Origin: Roridomyces roridus
Lineage: Eukaryota; Basidiomycota; Agaricomycetes; Agaricales; Mycenaceae
DNA length: 64,000 bases
Assembly (NCBI GenBank): GCA_029378245.1
Contig: JARKIF010000004.1
Coordinates: 3,472,001-3,536,000 of the forward strand
Reading direction: 5' to 3'
Numbering within the stretch: position 1 is the first letter of the stretch; each line of letters starts with the position of its first letter. Of this stretch, positions 1 through 11,356 are shown in pieces. A program made the position numbers and the translations under genes. The notes under the pieces were generated by a model. It was not told the DNA's origin, searched no databases, and saw only the letters and a program-made list of their open reading frames with translations.

Positions 1-290
1 TCGATGTTGCCACCGACTATCACCTCATCTCGGAGATGTATGACAATTTTGTCTATGGCACGATCAAGGCAAACAGCCACAAGGAGTACAACACACCTGG
101 GAGCCTCGCCCTGGCCCATAAAGTGGGGAGTGCGGCCAAGCGCCGTGGTCGGGTAATGTCCAATTTTGTCACGCCATACTTTTTTCTTCTACTAATGTTG
201 AATCATGACAGCGTTCAGATAAACGTTACAAGAAGGCCAAGGAACTCGGCTACACGGCCAAACAGTTTTTTTGTGTTTTGTTAAGATCCA
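1..290 (+). pseudogene. 3' fragment of an unrecognised, probably repeat-associated gene
   Basis: The reading frame is open from the left edge of the window and includes the stretch MYDNFVYGTIKANSHKEY from base 36. A GTAATG donor near 153 and a TTCAG acceptor near 218 suggest an intron. After the acceptor the most protein-like frame (RYKKAKELGYTAKQ) is not the one that simple splicing would join, so the gene is either frameshifted or my splice choice is wrong. I do not recognise the family. The setting, beside transposon remnants, suggests a mobile-element gene. The 5' part lies outside the window. Confidence 0.35.
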
Positions 291-478
291 GGTGGTTAAC
301 GGACTTCTACGCGACTCTTAGTATTTCGGCAACATGTTGCTAAGGAAATCGTAAGGAAGCGTTTGTGAGAAGATCTCAAGTCCAGTCGGAACATTTTCTT
401 AGTTCCGTGACAAGCGAGAAACGGCACCCTCGGCTACCCAAATGGGTTGACAGGCTGTCACTGATAGTGAAACCCCTC

Positions 479-557
479 TGCTGTCCCCCCCAATGACAAA
501 ACACGTGACTTTTTCATTACCTAATCAGAAGGTTGCATGTTCAACCCCGGCTGCAGC
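479..557 (+). repeat. degenerate tRNA-like sequence (possible SINE head)
   Basis: The 3' half reads like a tRNA: GGTTGC, a T-loop-like ATGTTCAACCCC, then GGCTGCAGCA. The terminal TGCAGCA can pair with TGCTG at 479-483 as a partial acceptor stem, and a T6 run at 560-566 would suit RNA polymerase III termination. The T-stem has mismatches and no clear D-arm or anticodon arm can be drawn, so it is not a functional tRNA. It may be chance or an old tRNA-derived SINE. Confidence 0.2.
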
Positions 558-599
558 AACATTTTTTAAACTGAACTTGTACAACTGAAGCCACCTGGC

Positions 600-830
600 T
601 TAACCTGACAGGTGTTCACTGCTGACACTGTTTCTAACTGCCACTCACTGCTGATACTGATCCTAACCGCCCATTCACTGTGGATTCTGAGTTCTTCATT
701 CACAGCTGAGGCCACGTGGGGGGAACAGGGATGTAGAGTACACACACAGTCCTAAACTAACCTAACCTAACCTGCGTCTAACCGCCAATTCACGGTGGGA
801 TCTGAGTTCTTCAACCAAAAAAAAAAGAAA
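600..830 (+). repeat. imperfect repeat of a ~35-bp unit, with CTAACCTAACC run and A-rich tract
   Basis: Two diverged copies of a unit of the form TAACCGCC-ATTCAC-GTGG-ATCTGAGTTCTTCA lie at about 666-700 and 779-814, with partial copies before them (ACTGCCACTCACTGCTGATACTG). Between them is CTAAACTAACCTAACCTAACC at about 754-773, and an A/G-rich tract follows at 819-838. No coding sense was found. It is probably part of a decayed repeat element. Confidence 0.4.
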
Positions 831-839
831 AAAGAAATG

Positions 840-1726
840 GCAACCAAAAGGGTTGAACTACCTTCATATGTGCCATTTTCCTGGGGATCATATCTACAGC
901 TCTGGGCTACCTCTGCATCTATTCTCAACATCTTGGCACAGATATATCTGGGAAACTATTGATCCCGGCTGTAATCTCTCCTTCAATTGAGTTCTTGACC
1001 TTGTCTGCTTTCCTCCTTGGTAAATTCTCCTTTGAATGCTATTCATCTGCTGACCAGAGTAATTGTTGCAGGGTTTCGTGGATTGCAGATGAAATCACCT
1101 ACTGCAATTCCACGTAAAACATCTGGCCATAAGCGCCCGGAAACAAAGATGTATCAGATTAACTGTCCTTGGACTGTTTTCAAAGCCTCAACAGCTCAGT
1201 GAGTTTATGATTTATTCAACTCACTTGATTTTCCAACCATTACTCCCAGAGACAGCATCCACAGACACCATACAGGATGTTTTGGACCAATTGCGCCGTC
1301 GACACCTGATTGGTGACATGTCCCGTGTAAAGCATCAGATAATCTTTCCAGCCTACAAGTACTCTGCCCTACAGCTCACACATTATCCGTTTTTTAAGAT
1401 TATGGCTCCTTTTTGTTTGGTCTTTGATTCTTCTGTCCCCATTTATGCGAAGCTCCTTTTATTTCTCTCTCTCATCTGGCGTGGTAACCAATGGTCTCTC
1501 TCGAGATCTATGTTCATTTTTCTCATGAAGAACCGCGACTCAACAGCATTTCAACAGCACTTTAGTCCACCTGCTGCCGGCTTGAGGCAACGTATACCTG
1601 CCGGGAGCTGTAATGTTCACCTTGATCTCACAGCAATCATCCCGAATTCGTTCCCTGGGCTCAATTGACCAGCCTCATGTTATTCAACAGCCTTTGAACT
1701 ACTCCGTGGACCCCCGGTGGAACTTC
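840..1726. other. no confident gene; short disconnected open frames only
   Basis: Plus-strand open frames at 1017-1202 and 1207-1668 contain protein-like patches (for example DTIQDVLDQLRRRHLIGDMS near 1274-1333), but they have no recognisable domain, start or splice structure. I read this as coding remnants of an old element rather than a live gene. Confidence 0.4.
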
Positions 1727-2375
1727 TGTCACGGAACTCGGCACTCTGAACGCGCGTCCTCGGACTCCGGGCCGGCCCCCACCCGGTAACCTATAAGTAG
1801 CCACAGTCCATGCTATCGTTTTCCAGTTGACACCCGCAATAAAAGCATCGCAATCTTCTCCGGACGCCTCAACGCTGTGTTACGCTCACTGTTGGTCTTC
1901 CCCGAGTCTGGATCAGTTCCATTCAATGCAATTACGTCTGCGCTGCCGAACTCTGTGGCTCTCTGTCTCTCTGCCCCTGCCGTGCTGTCCTCAAGCTCTC
2001 TACCCCTGAAATAACGCCAGGCCCGGCCTGTTTCATCTCCACTTGCGGCTGAAAGTTGCGTCAGTATCTCCGGGTTCAACTTTGCAGCGCCATGATTGCC
2101 TCGAACCATTTATTGCTTGACGGCCGAAGACGGTAGGGCTTCGGATGACAGTGATTTTCGGGTCCTCGATACCGGCCTCAGCAAGGTCTCCGACCTCGTC
2201 GAGTTCCTGGAGATCGTCTACCACCGACGCGAACCCGAGAAAGCCTCCCAAGTTGAATCGCAGCCTTCTTGAATGCCACTGCCGTGCGTGTTCTCGTACG
2301 AAGCGCCTGACAAATTCCATTTCTAGCCGTTCTGCGCCTCGACTACAGAGCATCCGCCACTCAGATTCTGTGACA
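1727..2375 (+). mobile_element. possible solo LTR (weak)
   Basis: The stretch begins TGTCACGGAACTC and ends AGATTCTGTGACA, so the ends are inverted copies with the TG...CA form of retroviral-type LTRs. Inside are a TATA-like CTATAAGTAG (about 1790) and an AATAAA (1839), in the order expected for an LTR promoter and poly(A) signal. Against this, no target-site duplication is visible and open frames exist on both strands: minus-strand frames at 2033-2395 and 1813-2109, and a plus-strand frame near 2120-2270. It could instead be part of an unrecognised gene. Confidence 0.2.
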
Positions 2376-2525
2376 TGCACTCTGCTCCTCACCATGCTAA
2401 TTTCTCGTGGTGGACCTTCGGCATTGACGAGCGCGCCTGGTCCGTTCCCGTATCCGTTGACTCACGTGTGCGTTTCGTTTCCTTTTTTTTAATCAAATGT
2501 ACGCAGGCCGCTGCTTCTTAATCTG

Positions 2526-5500
2526 TTGCTATTTGGTGGTCATTCTCTTAGTCTAGCGCTTGATTCTTACTTCCGTAGGTACTTGGAGTTCTGCAATTGC
2601 ATTGTTCTCGATCGTTCGAATAAAAACTTCCGGAGCGAAGCGGAGGAATGCCTTGTCAACTTAAAGATGTTGGTATTGGTGATCTGTCAGTATTGCATGT
2701 TCGGATCTCTGTTCTTGGTGGATCATCAAATGAACACTCAAATTCTGGTTTGTTCTTTGATCCCATGTGTCTATTCCATTGATTCATGGAGTTCAAGTAG
2801 CATCACAACCCAGTTCCAACAGACCAGGATCATCCCAATTCTCTCAAGCAACAGGGCATTTCACTGGCAAGCGTCCAGATGGTCAGTGATTTATTCCATC
2901 ACCCACCGGACAAATCTAACACTGAATCAACTCTTGAAAGTCTGGCGGCCTGCAGATAACGGTCTTTGGCGATGTCAAATTTGCCCAGATCATGAGCTAT
3001 GCCAGCTAAAGCATGTGGCTGGTCACAAATTGGGAAAAAAGCACCAACGAAACTTGGAACGTCATGATGAACAGACAGCCACTTTGCAGGATCTGGATTC
3101 AGCTCCAGTTCAACCAACTCTTCCTCCAGCCCGGATCCTTGGTCCTCTTGCACAGGCTCTAGCAGACATCCAGAAAAACCCAGACCCTCGAGCACATCAG
3201 CACAATTATGTGAATGAAAATCTTGGTGTTGTGGATTGGGGCTCTGTGGATGATCTTGATACACAGCTGGAACAGCCACTTGAAGCTCACGTGACAGCCC
3301 AGCTAGCCCAGGATCTGGCAAAATATCTCCAGGAGTCTGAAAACACAGACAACTCAGATGATGATCATGAAGAGCGGAGTGATCTCGACAGCTCAGACTC
3401 GGAAAGTGGTAAGATTTCTTTAACCTTGAGCTGAACAATGTACTGACAGGTGCTTGGAAAGACCGAGATATACCTGACATCCGTGCATCAAAGGATCATC
3501 ATGTTCATCCGGACGCAACAGAATCACCATGGTTTCCGTGGCCAAATAAAGAGGTCATTGTGGTGGTTTCTTTTCACTTGAGACTTTTGCTGATATTTTG
3601 TTGACAGACCTGTGTTCTTGATATCCTGCGTCATATTCCACGTTGTTCCTTTTCGAAAAAACAGAACACAGCAATTCATTGGGCAATGCTTGCCTTGGGT
3701 CTCAACAATCTGCCCTCTGATCGTGTCATGGATGATATTGACAAGGCTTTACAAAAATTGTGTGGCATCCAAAGCATCCCATGTTCCGGCAGGCTCAATC
3801 ACATATACTACACCACGGACCCGAGATGATCTCGGGTGGATGTCAGCCGGGGATGTTGGCCGACATTAGAGCGGGACGTCAGATGGATATCGCCTGATGT
3901 CAGGATCGAATACATCCCTCGAATCAATAGCACTTCAGACTGATCACTGACCTCAGCCTGCTGTCAACGCTGGAATGTCAGTCCGGCATACACCCAAGGT
4001 CATTCAGAGCACATATTGAACCATATCATCCCTCATTCAGATTCAAATATAGTGAAATAAATATATTCAAAGTAATTCGTATCTACACTAATACAGCGCT
4101 CTCCCAAATCTTTACAATAACAATAACCAGATCTGACTGTTGAAGGAACGCAGCCCACGGAAGCCTTGATTGTGTTTGAGGAGAAAACGCAGCAACAGCA
4201 GCCTTGAACCTTCTCCACAGCAATGACTTGAGTCCCGACACGGGTAAATGGCCTAGTTGTAAGAGACGAGACTTGCAAGTTGCGACAAAGTTGGTTGAAG
4301 ACTTGGCGAGGGTCTTCCAGTTGACGGACTTGATGTAAGGGGCTTGAGTGGGCGTGGCATTGGATGGACATATTCAACGACCGAACTTTCGATTTGGAAT
4401 GATTGCCACGTTGATCTTGAGGTAGTTTGAGGGGCAGGCTACTTGAAACCAGCGGGCCTTGAGTACGTAACTTGAGACTTGGCAGAACCGATCGTAACAT
4501 CTTGTCATTGTCGCGTTGAGGGCGTGAGTTCAGGTTTCAAACTTCCAATGGGCTTGTAAAGGTCGCCGGCTGGCATCTGTGCGAGTGTCGACGTTCAAGG
4601 GGAGGAGCGTGTTCGGGATGGGTATGGAGAACGGGGAGAATGGGTAATGCTGGGGTGGGACTTGTCGGTGGAGATGGGGGAGGGAACGGGGAAAGTGAGC
4701 ACGCGTATTCTGGACTCGGTCGGACTTGACTCGCACGGTGACGTCGGCTATAGCCTATGGATTTGAAGTGGGCGAGGCGGTGCCAGCCGATGGCAGAGGG
4801 CAACAGGAGTCCAAAGGAGAGGAGTACAGCCCTAGACCTTGCCGACGAGGTCTAACCGCGCGGTCAGAGGGAAGACTTGAGGAAGGAATAGACGCGCACC
4901 AAGTCACCCAGCGCAGTCCAAACAACTCAATGCTCAAGTCATCTGCTTGACGGTGGGTAGCCGAACGTGTACGTCGTGAGAGGACTTGCCGTGGGAGCGC
5001 TGGTTTCACGACGGCTGCAACACCAAGAGTGACTGGGAGATGGAGGGAAGAAAGAAGAAGGGTTGTTGACGGTTGTCGCCTTTCCGAATCCAGTCATCAA
5101 CGAACCTCACGTGGGTATCCACGTGATCTCGGCAATGGACTTGACGAAATTCCAAGCTTCGTCTCCGTCTCTCCCTCCTGGAATTCAGTTCTCACCGGCC
5201 CCACGCCCGGCACCTGAGACCTCCCAACTAACCCGACATCGCAGATTCGCAGGCACATCAGCTGCCTCTGAGGAGCTGCCACTAGCGGGTGCCATGCCCG
5301 TTGCAACCTGCCGGTGTCGTTCTCTTGTCCCTGGAGTGCTCGACGACTTGACGGTGTCCGACTTGAGCCTGTGTTTAATTACACGTTATTCGAATCTACT
5401 GCATCATTTGCGCGAGCCAAGTTTTCGGCTGTAAATACAAAACTCAGTTACTCATACTTGTACTGATGTCAGACGGTAATCTCAGTTGGATTGCTGATCT

Positions 5501-8500
5501 GAGGGCAGCCTGAGCAAAATATGATACCATTTTGAGGTCAGTCTGCGGACATCAAATGAATCTCAGCGTTATGTCATTCATACATTTTTGGAAAATATCC
5601 GACAGATGTCAGTGATCAATGTCAGTTTGACCTCCGTACGGGTTGGTGGTGTATGTAAACAATCTCGCAGCAATTATTGCACAGGTCAGTTTTCAAATCC
5701 CACCTGGATGCTCCGTTTGACTGTTATCCAAGGAGATGGCCAATCCGACTACCCGAGAAAATTTGCACTTCTTCCCTGAGGATTCCAAACCATCTTTGTC
5801 TCAGGCCTGGCAAGCAAGCCGCTGGTTGGATGAGCTGGATGCAGATCTGACCACTCCGATGGTACGGGCACACAATCAGGATTTCTATACCCAGGAGCCA
5901 ACTCTTCTTCGCAATGGGACTGTCTGCATGCCAACCAGATGGTTTAAGAGGGGTGATAAAATGCTGGCTCGGGCGTGGAAGATGAGCAAGGCCTCGTATG
6001 CAGATCCTACCTTGGGATGGATTGTTCAAGCCGACACAGAGTTTGAGATTTCGGAGTCGGATTTACTGGTCTCATTCCCACATCTGGTCACAACCTTCCA
6101 AATGCGCAAAATACCAGATCCCAGAATTATTCAAGGTATGCTCTATACTTCATTGCAATCATCTAGATGTTCAGCAAATTGCATCCTCACAGGAGTTCAA
6201 TCGGAGGGGCAGCTCAAAGCCTGGACCAACACAAATGCAGCCAAAGGCAATCGGTGGCGCCAACTCAGTGCTGGCCACCGTGTACTTGCATTTCCAATTT
6301 GGTTGTACTGTGATGATACCTCTGGCAACACATCCAAGAAATGGAACAAGCACAATTCGTTTCTCTTCACTGCAGCTGGCCTTCCCCGGAAATTTGTGCA
6401 CCGTGAATCAAACATCCATTTTCTCTCAACATCCAATGTTGCTCCTCCCTTGGAGATGCTTGATGGCATAGCGGACCAACTTGAGTTCGTCGCTTTCTAT
6501 GTTCAAGTGGTTATTATGCTCATGTATTCCAGGGACTGTCAAAAGCGTGGTATCTGGGCCTGGGATTCTAAAGAGAAAGAGCTGGTGCTTGTGATTCCCT
6601 CTGTTCTTGCAATGCTGGGCGACAATCCCATGCAGAGTGAATTTGCATGCCATATAGGATTCAGAGGCAAATTCTTCTGCCGAGTCTGCTGGGTGAAAGG
6701 AGAAGCAGAAGATGAGGATGAGGATGAAGAAACCAGTGGGAATGCTAGTGATGCATCTACAGCTTCTGCAGCTTCGGGGTCCAGGAAAAAGGCAAAGAAG
6801 AGCAAAAAGAACGAATCTTTGGATGATATGATCACCCGTATCACTCAGTTCATGTCGGTATGTTCCCTGTTGACAATCCATTGTCTGGCAATAGTACTGA
6901 GGACTACTTGCAGCTTGGGAGACCTAGAAATCAACAAGAAACACGCGCTGAACTAAGGAGCCAGTTCACGGTTGCCTCAGTTGTTGGCGGGCAGACAAGG
7001 TTCAAGAATAGAAAGACAGACTCAGGCATCAAGGACACGTTCCAGGGCTAATTTTTGGAGCGAATTTTTGCGATCTCCACAAAGCGCAAAGGCATCCGAA
7101 AACCACAAAAACAAGCAGCTGTGAATGCACTCATCAAAACATTTCCGAAAGATATCACCAGCCCCGTGTGGCGGATCAAAGACTTGGATCCACACAAGGA
7201 CACTCCCGTCGAAATCTTGCATGTGATCCTTCTCGGTTTTGTCAAGTATTTCTGGAGAGATGCTATTGCCAGAATCGCGAAATCCCAAAAACCAGTTCTG
7301 ATAGCCAGACTGTCACCCTGTGATGTTTCTGGCCTCGGAATTTCTTCTCTTGCTGGCCACACTTTGGTCAATTATGCAGGCTCTTTGACTGGGCGCGACT
7401 TCCGAGCTCTAGTTCAGGTCGCCCCGTTTGTCTTGCAAGGGCTTCTGCCTCCGCCGTATATCGAGTTATGGTCAGCTCTCAGTGCTGTGGTGACTCTTGT
7501 GTGGCAACCCGTCATTGGCAATGTTGACAAATATGTGGTTTGTGGTTGAAGTCACATTCATTCTCCAATTCTGACATTCATGATCAGGAAGAGCTCGACG
7601 CAGCAATCAAGCATTTTCTGGATTGCACATGCAGCTTGACTCTGCGGTGGTTCAATAAACCAAAGTTTCATGTCATTCTGCACCTCCCAGCACATATTAA
7701 ACGCTTCGGACCAGCGATGCTTTTTGCTACGGAGGGATTTGAATCCTTCAATGCAATTATACGATCTTGCAGCGTCCACAGCAACCGTCATGCACCGTCC
7801 CTCGATATTGCTTCTCGAATGGCACGGGGGAATCGTGTTCGGCATCTATTGTGCCGTGGCTTCTTTATCACGGATTCAAGATTCCAAGCAGTGGCATCTG
7901 GCAAGGCATCTGGCAAGAAACACATCACAAAATCTCCGTGGATGGAACTGTCTCTGGATGATCTGAAGGATCGTTCCTGGCATCAAGCAGCAGTCGCACC
8001 CCTCAAATTGATGGATCTTGATTCATTTGGATTGCGGCTGCTTGGCTGGGATTCACCAAATGTTCTTGAAAAGCAAGTCGGTTCTTGTGAGGGGACCTCC
8101 GAAGCTACAACTTGGGCCCGGACAAAATCACGATCAGTGCCATTCTCCGATTTCCAATACAGCCCAGAGACAAAGGTTTCCCTTCGACAATATGTGACAT
8201 TGAAAAATGGCGATCGATGTGAGGTGGCGGATTGGATTGTCTGGGTTGATGCCACTGGAACAAGTCGGGTTGGCCGTGTTCAGGAGATTTTGCAAATCCA
8301 TGGTTCTTCCGCCCACACTATAGGCTCAGCAGACTTTCTTCTAGTCTCACGAACAATTCTTGGGGAGGTTCATGATGTGTACAAGATGCGCGGCTTGGAA
8401 CCTGTGCAGGGCGAATACCAGCATGTGCGGGTGAAAGTATGTGTTCCGAGTTCAGGCATCTGGGATCTCAAAGCTAATGCATGAAGCAGGACATCAATTG

Positions 8501-8972
8501 CACGGTCAACATCCAGCATAACTGTGCGGATAATAACTGCCAAACCTCTCGTACCCAGGCAATCTTCAACGAGAGAGAACAAACATCCGAAAAAGCATTA
8601 ACTGTCGAGCACATCTCCCCATCCGACCTCATAATTAACACAGCACAGATGAGGGATGCAGCTTCACTTGGTGCTTTCCGATACAAGCCAAGCTCACTGG
8701 ACACCCAAACCGTAATTCGGAATGCAGCCCAGAATGCGCAGGCTGAACGGGATAAAGAAAAACACTCTCTTGTACCAATTCCAGTGTTAGAGACACGAAC
8801 AGAGGAGCCAAAGGATCCTCAAGAGCCACCACAGAAGAGGAGTCGCCTGAGCAACCTTCTATCCTCATCCTCGTCCTCGCAAAATCTTCCCAGTTGCACG
8901 AATCAAACTCCAGTCCCGCTGCAAGGAACCTTCACATTTTCAAACATTTTTCAGTCCAACTTCAACGCTTGA
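2526..8972 (+). pseudogene. large transposase-type gene (CACTA/CMC-like), disrupted
   Basis: A multi-exon gene typical of high-copy agaric DNA transposons. Near 2960-3060 is a U1/C2H2-like zinc finger (CQIC followed by HKLGKKHQRNLERH). An acidic linker and then the core follow: PIWLYCDDTSGNTSKKWNKH, GLPRKFVHRESNIHFLSTSN, LGDNPMQSEFACHIGFRGKF with FFCRVCW, and EILHVILLGFVKYFWRD. The late part carries LHLPAHIKRFGPAMLFATEG with ESFNAIIR. The C-terminal part has NIQHNCADNNC and LIINTAQMRDA. Introns fit well at 3409-3449, 3554-3608, 5685-5732, 6136-6192, 6856-6912, about 7539-7587 and about 8438-8489. Two lesions are visible: an 1841-bp element at 3811-5651, and an in-frame TAA at 7049-7051 (FQG-stop-FLERIF). 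I place it in the CACTA/CMC-like transposases from general family resemblance. The true start and the element's terminal repeats were not found. Confidence 0.7.
3811..5651. mobile_element. 1841-bp non-autonomous DNA element, TA target duplication
   Basis: The element begins CACCACGGACCCG and ends CGGGTTGGTGGTG, which are inverted copies at 11 of 13 positions. It is flanked by TA on both sides (3809-3810 and 5652-5653). Removing the element and one TA joins TACTA to TGTAAACAATCTC and restores the transposase reading HIYYVNNLAAIIAQ. Subterminal TGTCAG-type words recur at both ends (about 3842-3980 and 5466-5625). The interior has no transposase; it is full of ACTTGA/TCAAGT words at 4220-5440. 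It needs a transposase supplied in trans. The superfamily is undecided: a TA duplication suits Tc1/mariner-type or some CMC elements. Confidence 0.8.
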
Positions 8973-9530
8973 TCCTGAGGTAAGAGGTCGATCTGGAGAT
9001 CAATACTGGATGACTGACAGACTGTATTCTGACCTCAAATTTCAGGGATGGAATGGACCAGATGGGGTTCATTGAATCGAAGATCTTGGTTCTCGGTGGT
9101 TATCAACCAACTGCTCCTGAGTTTTCTGTCTGGTATTTTTTTAGACCCGGAATTGACATGTCTTGATTGTTCTTGTTCTTCTTTGTAATTCAATTTCTGA
9201 AACCTTTTTCTTTCATATTGCAGTTGGGCGGAGAAGTGGCCACGGATAGAGCCGGTGTGTGGGAATGTTTGGCATCCATCATCATTGACAACCGACTTCT
9301 TTCTCTTCACACCTTCACTCGCCGCCTCCGAGTCCATGGCCGCGCCGCGTTTGGGCGCGCTCAGGCGACCTCAAGCGACCCTAACCATCACCGGTGCAGG
9401 CTCCGTTGAATTGGGCCCTTTCCTTGGGGTCCCACGACCGCGTGCGACGCGCGGCCAGCAATCAGGAGCGCGAAAGACTTAAAACTCCGGCCGTTGAGTC
9501 TCTTTCGTCCCCCCCCTTTTATCCTTTTCC
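8973..9530. other. transposon 3' flank and upstream region of the next gene
   Basis: After the transposase stop there is an intron-like stretch (GTAAGAGG near 8979 to TTTCAG near 9048) and then A/T-rich noncoding DNA. I could not define the transposon's right end. The C/T-rich stretch directly before 9531 is a common fungal promoter style. Confidence 0.3.
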
Positions 9531-11356
9531 ATGGCTCACCAAGACTGGCAGGCGCAGCTCGACCGGACTTCTCGGTTGTCTCAGATGTCATCCAACTTCG
9601 ACTCTGACGCTTCGCGGACCCAGCCCCAGCTCCAGTCTCAGTCTCAGTCTCAGTCTCAGTCTCAGTCTCAGTCTCAGTCTCAGTCTCAGTCCCCATCCCA
9701 GTCTCGGTCCCCGTCCCAGTCCCTGTCCCAGTCCCTGTCCCAGTCACAATCCCAGTCTCAGCCCAACGACGCCACTCACCTTGTGGACTATCTCGCCAAC
9801 AACTTTCACCTGAGCGAGGCTCTTCGTATGGAGTTGCACACTGTGAAAGATGTAAGCCTCGTCGTTCTCCTCTTCTCTTCCTCACTCATAACTTGTATCC
9901 AAGGTCGCGCGGGGCCTCGGTCAGCCTCAACTCACGGTCACCCTGCTGCAGCAAGCGGTCCTTTTCCAGGCGATCCAGTTGCTCAACGAGACGAAGAGCA
10001 TATGCTTGGAGACTCAGAGCGTGGTTCGAGGCTTTGAGCATTCAATCTCGCAGAAGGGCAAGCTTGAGCCAGATCAAGTGGTGTGTGCAGTCTTCCATCT
10101 ATTCATTCGTACCATTCACCCTCTTGCAGACAGAGGTCCGAGCTGCATGTCTACTTGTTCTGTTCACGGGGCGTTGCTGGGATTTCGACAACGATGCACT
10201 TCGGGAGTCGGTCATGGTGAGTCCCGCTCACAACGCTAGATTTGCACTGACATTTGGTCAGAAACACCTCGAGAAGCACAAGGAGAGCAACGGCTTGTCC
10301 TTGTGCTTCAAGAACGACAAGAACGCTGGGCTTTACAGGGTTCTTCGTCAAGCGGTGGGGCGCCAGCTGTCCTCGGCGAAGACAAGCTTCCGCAACATGG
10401 TACGTGCGATCATGCCTCCCTTGAAACTCACTAACGCCCTCACAAGTTCCTCAAGGCTCAATTCGGGGAGGGCAAGCGTGGCCCGACCGGGCTGACCACT
10501 CTGACCATGAGCCTCGCCAGGAAGACCTTCGGAGGATCCTCCGAGAACGTCAAGACAAAGCATGCTCTCTGGTGCCTGATCATCGTGCATCGCCGTCTGC
10601 TTTCAAGCTTCGTTCTGACTAATGTATGGTGCAGCGGGCGTTCCTACGCGCCAGCCCTCAGCTTCGGGTTCTCGCTCAGCAATCCGTTAACGACGACGAC
10701 GACCCCGTGGAAGAGGAAGAATCGTCGATGGTGCCCGCCAAGCGCACGCATACGGGATCTGTCAAGGCCGCCAGCGACAGGCAGACGCTCGATCCCTTTT
10801 GGCGCCAGCTCACGCTGCTGTGGAAGAAGGAGCAGCGCGTGCGTGGGTCCGACCTTAAGTCTGAAGGGTGGATGTCGTGCGTTGTCCTTTTTCATCACCC
10901 TCACAAGTTCTCATCTTCGTTCAGCTTCATTAACGAGGCCGTACAAGTCGAGCGACGCGAGTTCCCCACCGATCAGCTCTCCCTCATCCCCATGAGCACG
11001 CCACCAGCGCCCGTTGCCGCCGCGCCCTCTCAAGGCCAAGGACGACTTGCGGGCTTACCTCTACTTGATGATGCCGCACCATCGACACCTCGTCGCGAGT
11101 TTCTCCCTCCTCCCGGGCCATCATACTACAGTAAGTGGGCCTTGCAGTATCACCTTCAGGCTGCTTACTCGCACTGTCAGTGCCGCACGACTTTCCTCCC
11201 CCGACCCAATTTACTTATCGCGACGTTCCCGGTACGTGCTCGATAGTCCCCGGTTCTTCACACTGATCACAATGTTAACTAGTCCGACTCCCTGGCATGA
11301 GCGCCTTCTCCCGTGGCTCTTCGTACGCCAGCGGCTCCTCGTCGCCTCACCGCTGA
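9531..11356 (+). CDS. unknown protein with Ser-Gln repeat; nine exons; stop codon supplied by an LTR
   Basis: Exons 9531-9851, 9904-10080, 10130-10216, 10262-10399, 10447-10584, 10635-10876, 10925-11130, 11181-11231 and 11283-11356 join in frame to 477 codons plus stop. Every intron is GT-AG. The N-terminal ~110 residues hold a (Ser-Gln)n tract. Next comes a helical segment (NNFHLSEALRMELHTVKD, then LLVLFTGRCWDFDNDALRES), then an acidic patch (NDDDDPVEEEESS) and a Pro/Ser-rich tail (FPPPTQFTYRDVP, then SRGSSYASGSSSPHR). I recognise no domain; a nuclear regulatory role is conceivable from composition only. The last three bases, TGA, are the first three bases of an inserted LTR. Past the LTR the frame would have continued YSDESR-stop, so only six residues were lost. 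Confidence 0.75.
9634..9768 (+). repeat. CAGTCT/CAGTCC hexanucleotide repeat encoding Gln-Ser
   Basis: A perfect run of CAGTCT units from about 9634 to 9690 degenerates into CAGTCC/CGGTCC variants up to about 9768. It lies inside the first exon of the unknown gene and codes for QSQSQS, so slippage would change protein length without shifting frame. Confidence 0.9.

Noticed and set aside
754..773. CTAACCTAACCTAACC as a telomere-type repeat
   Set aside because: Only about three units, with imperfect period and unique sequence on both sides. Fungal telomeres are long TTAGGG arrays at ends, so this is more likely part of a simple repeat.
9388..9885. 165-codon minus-strand frame with Thr-Glu and Thr-Gly repeats
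   Set aside because: It is the antisense shadow of the Ser-Gln hexamer repeat in the well-supported plus-strand gene.
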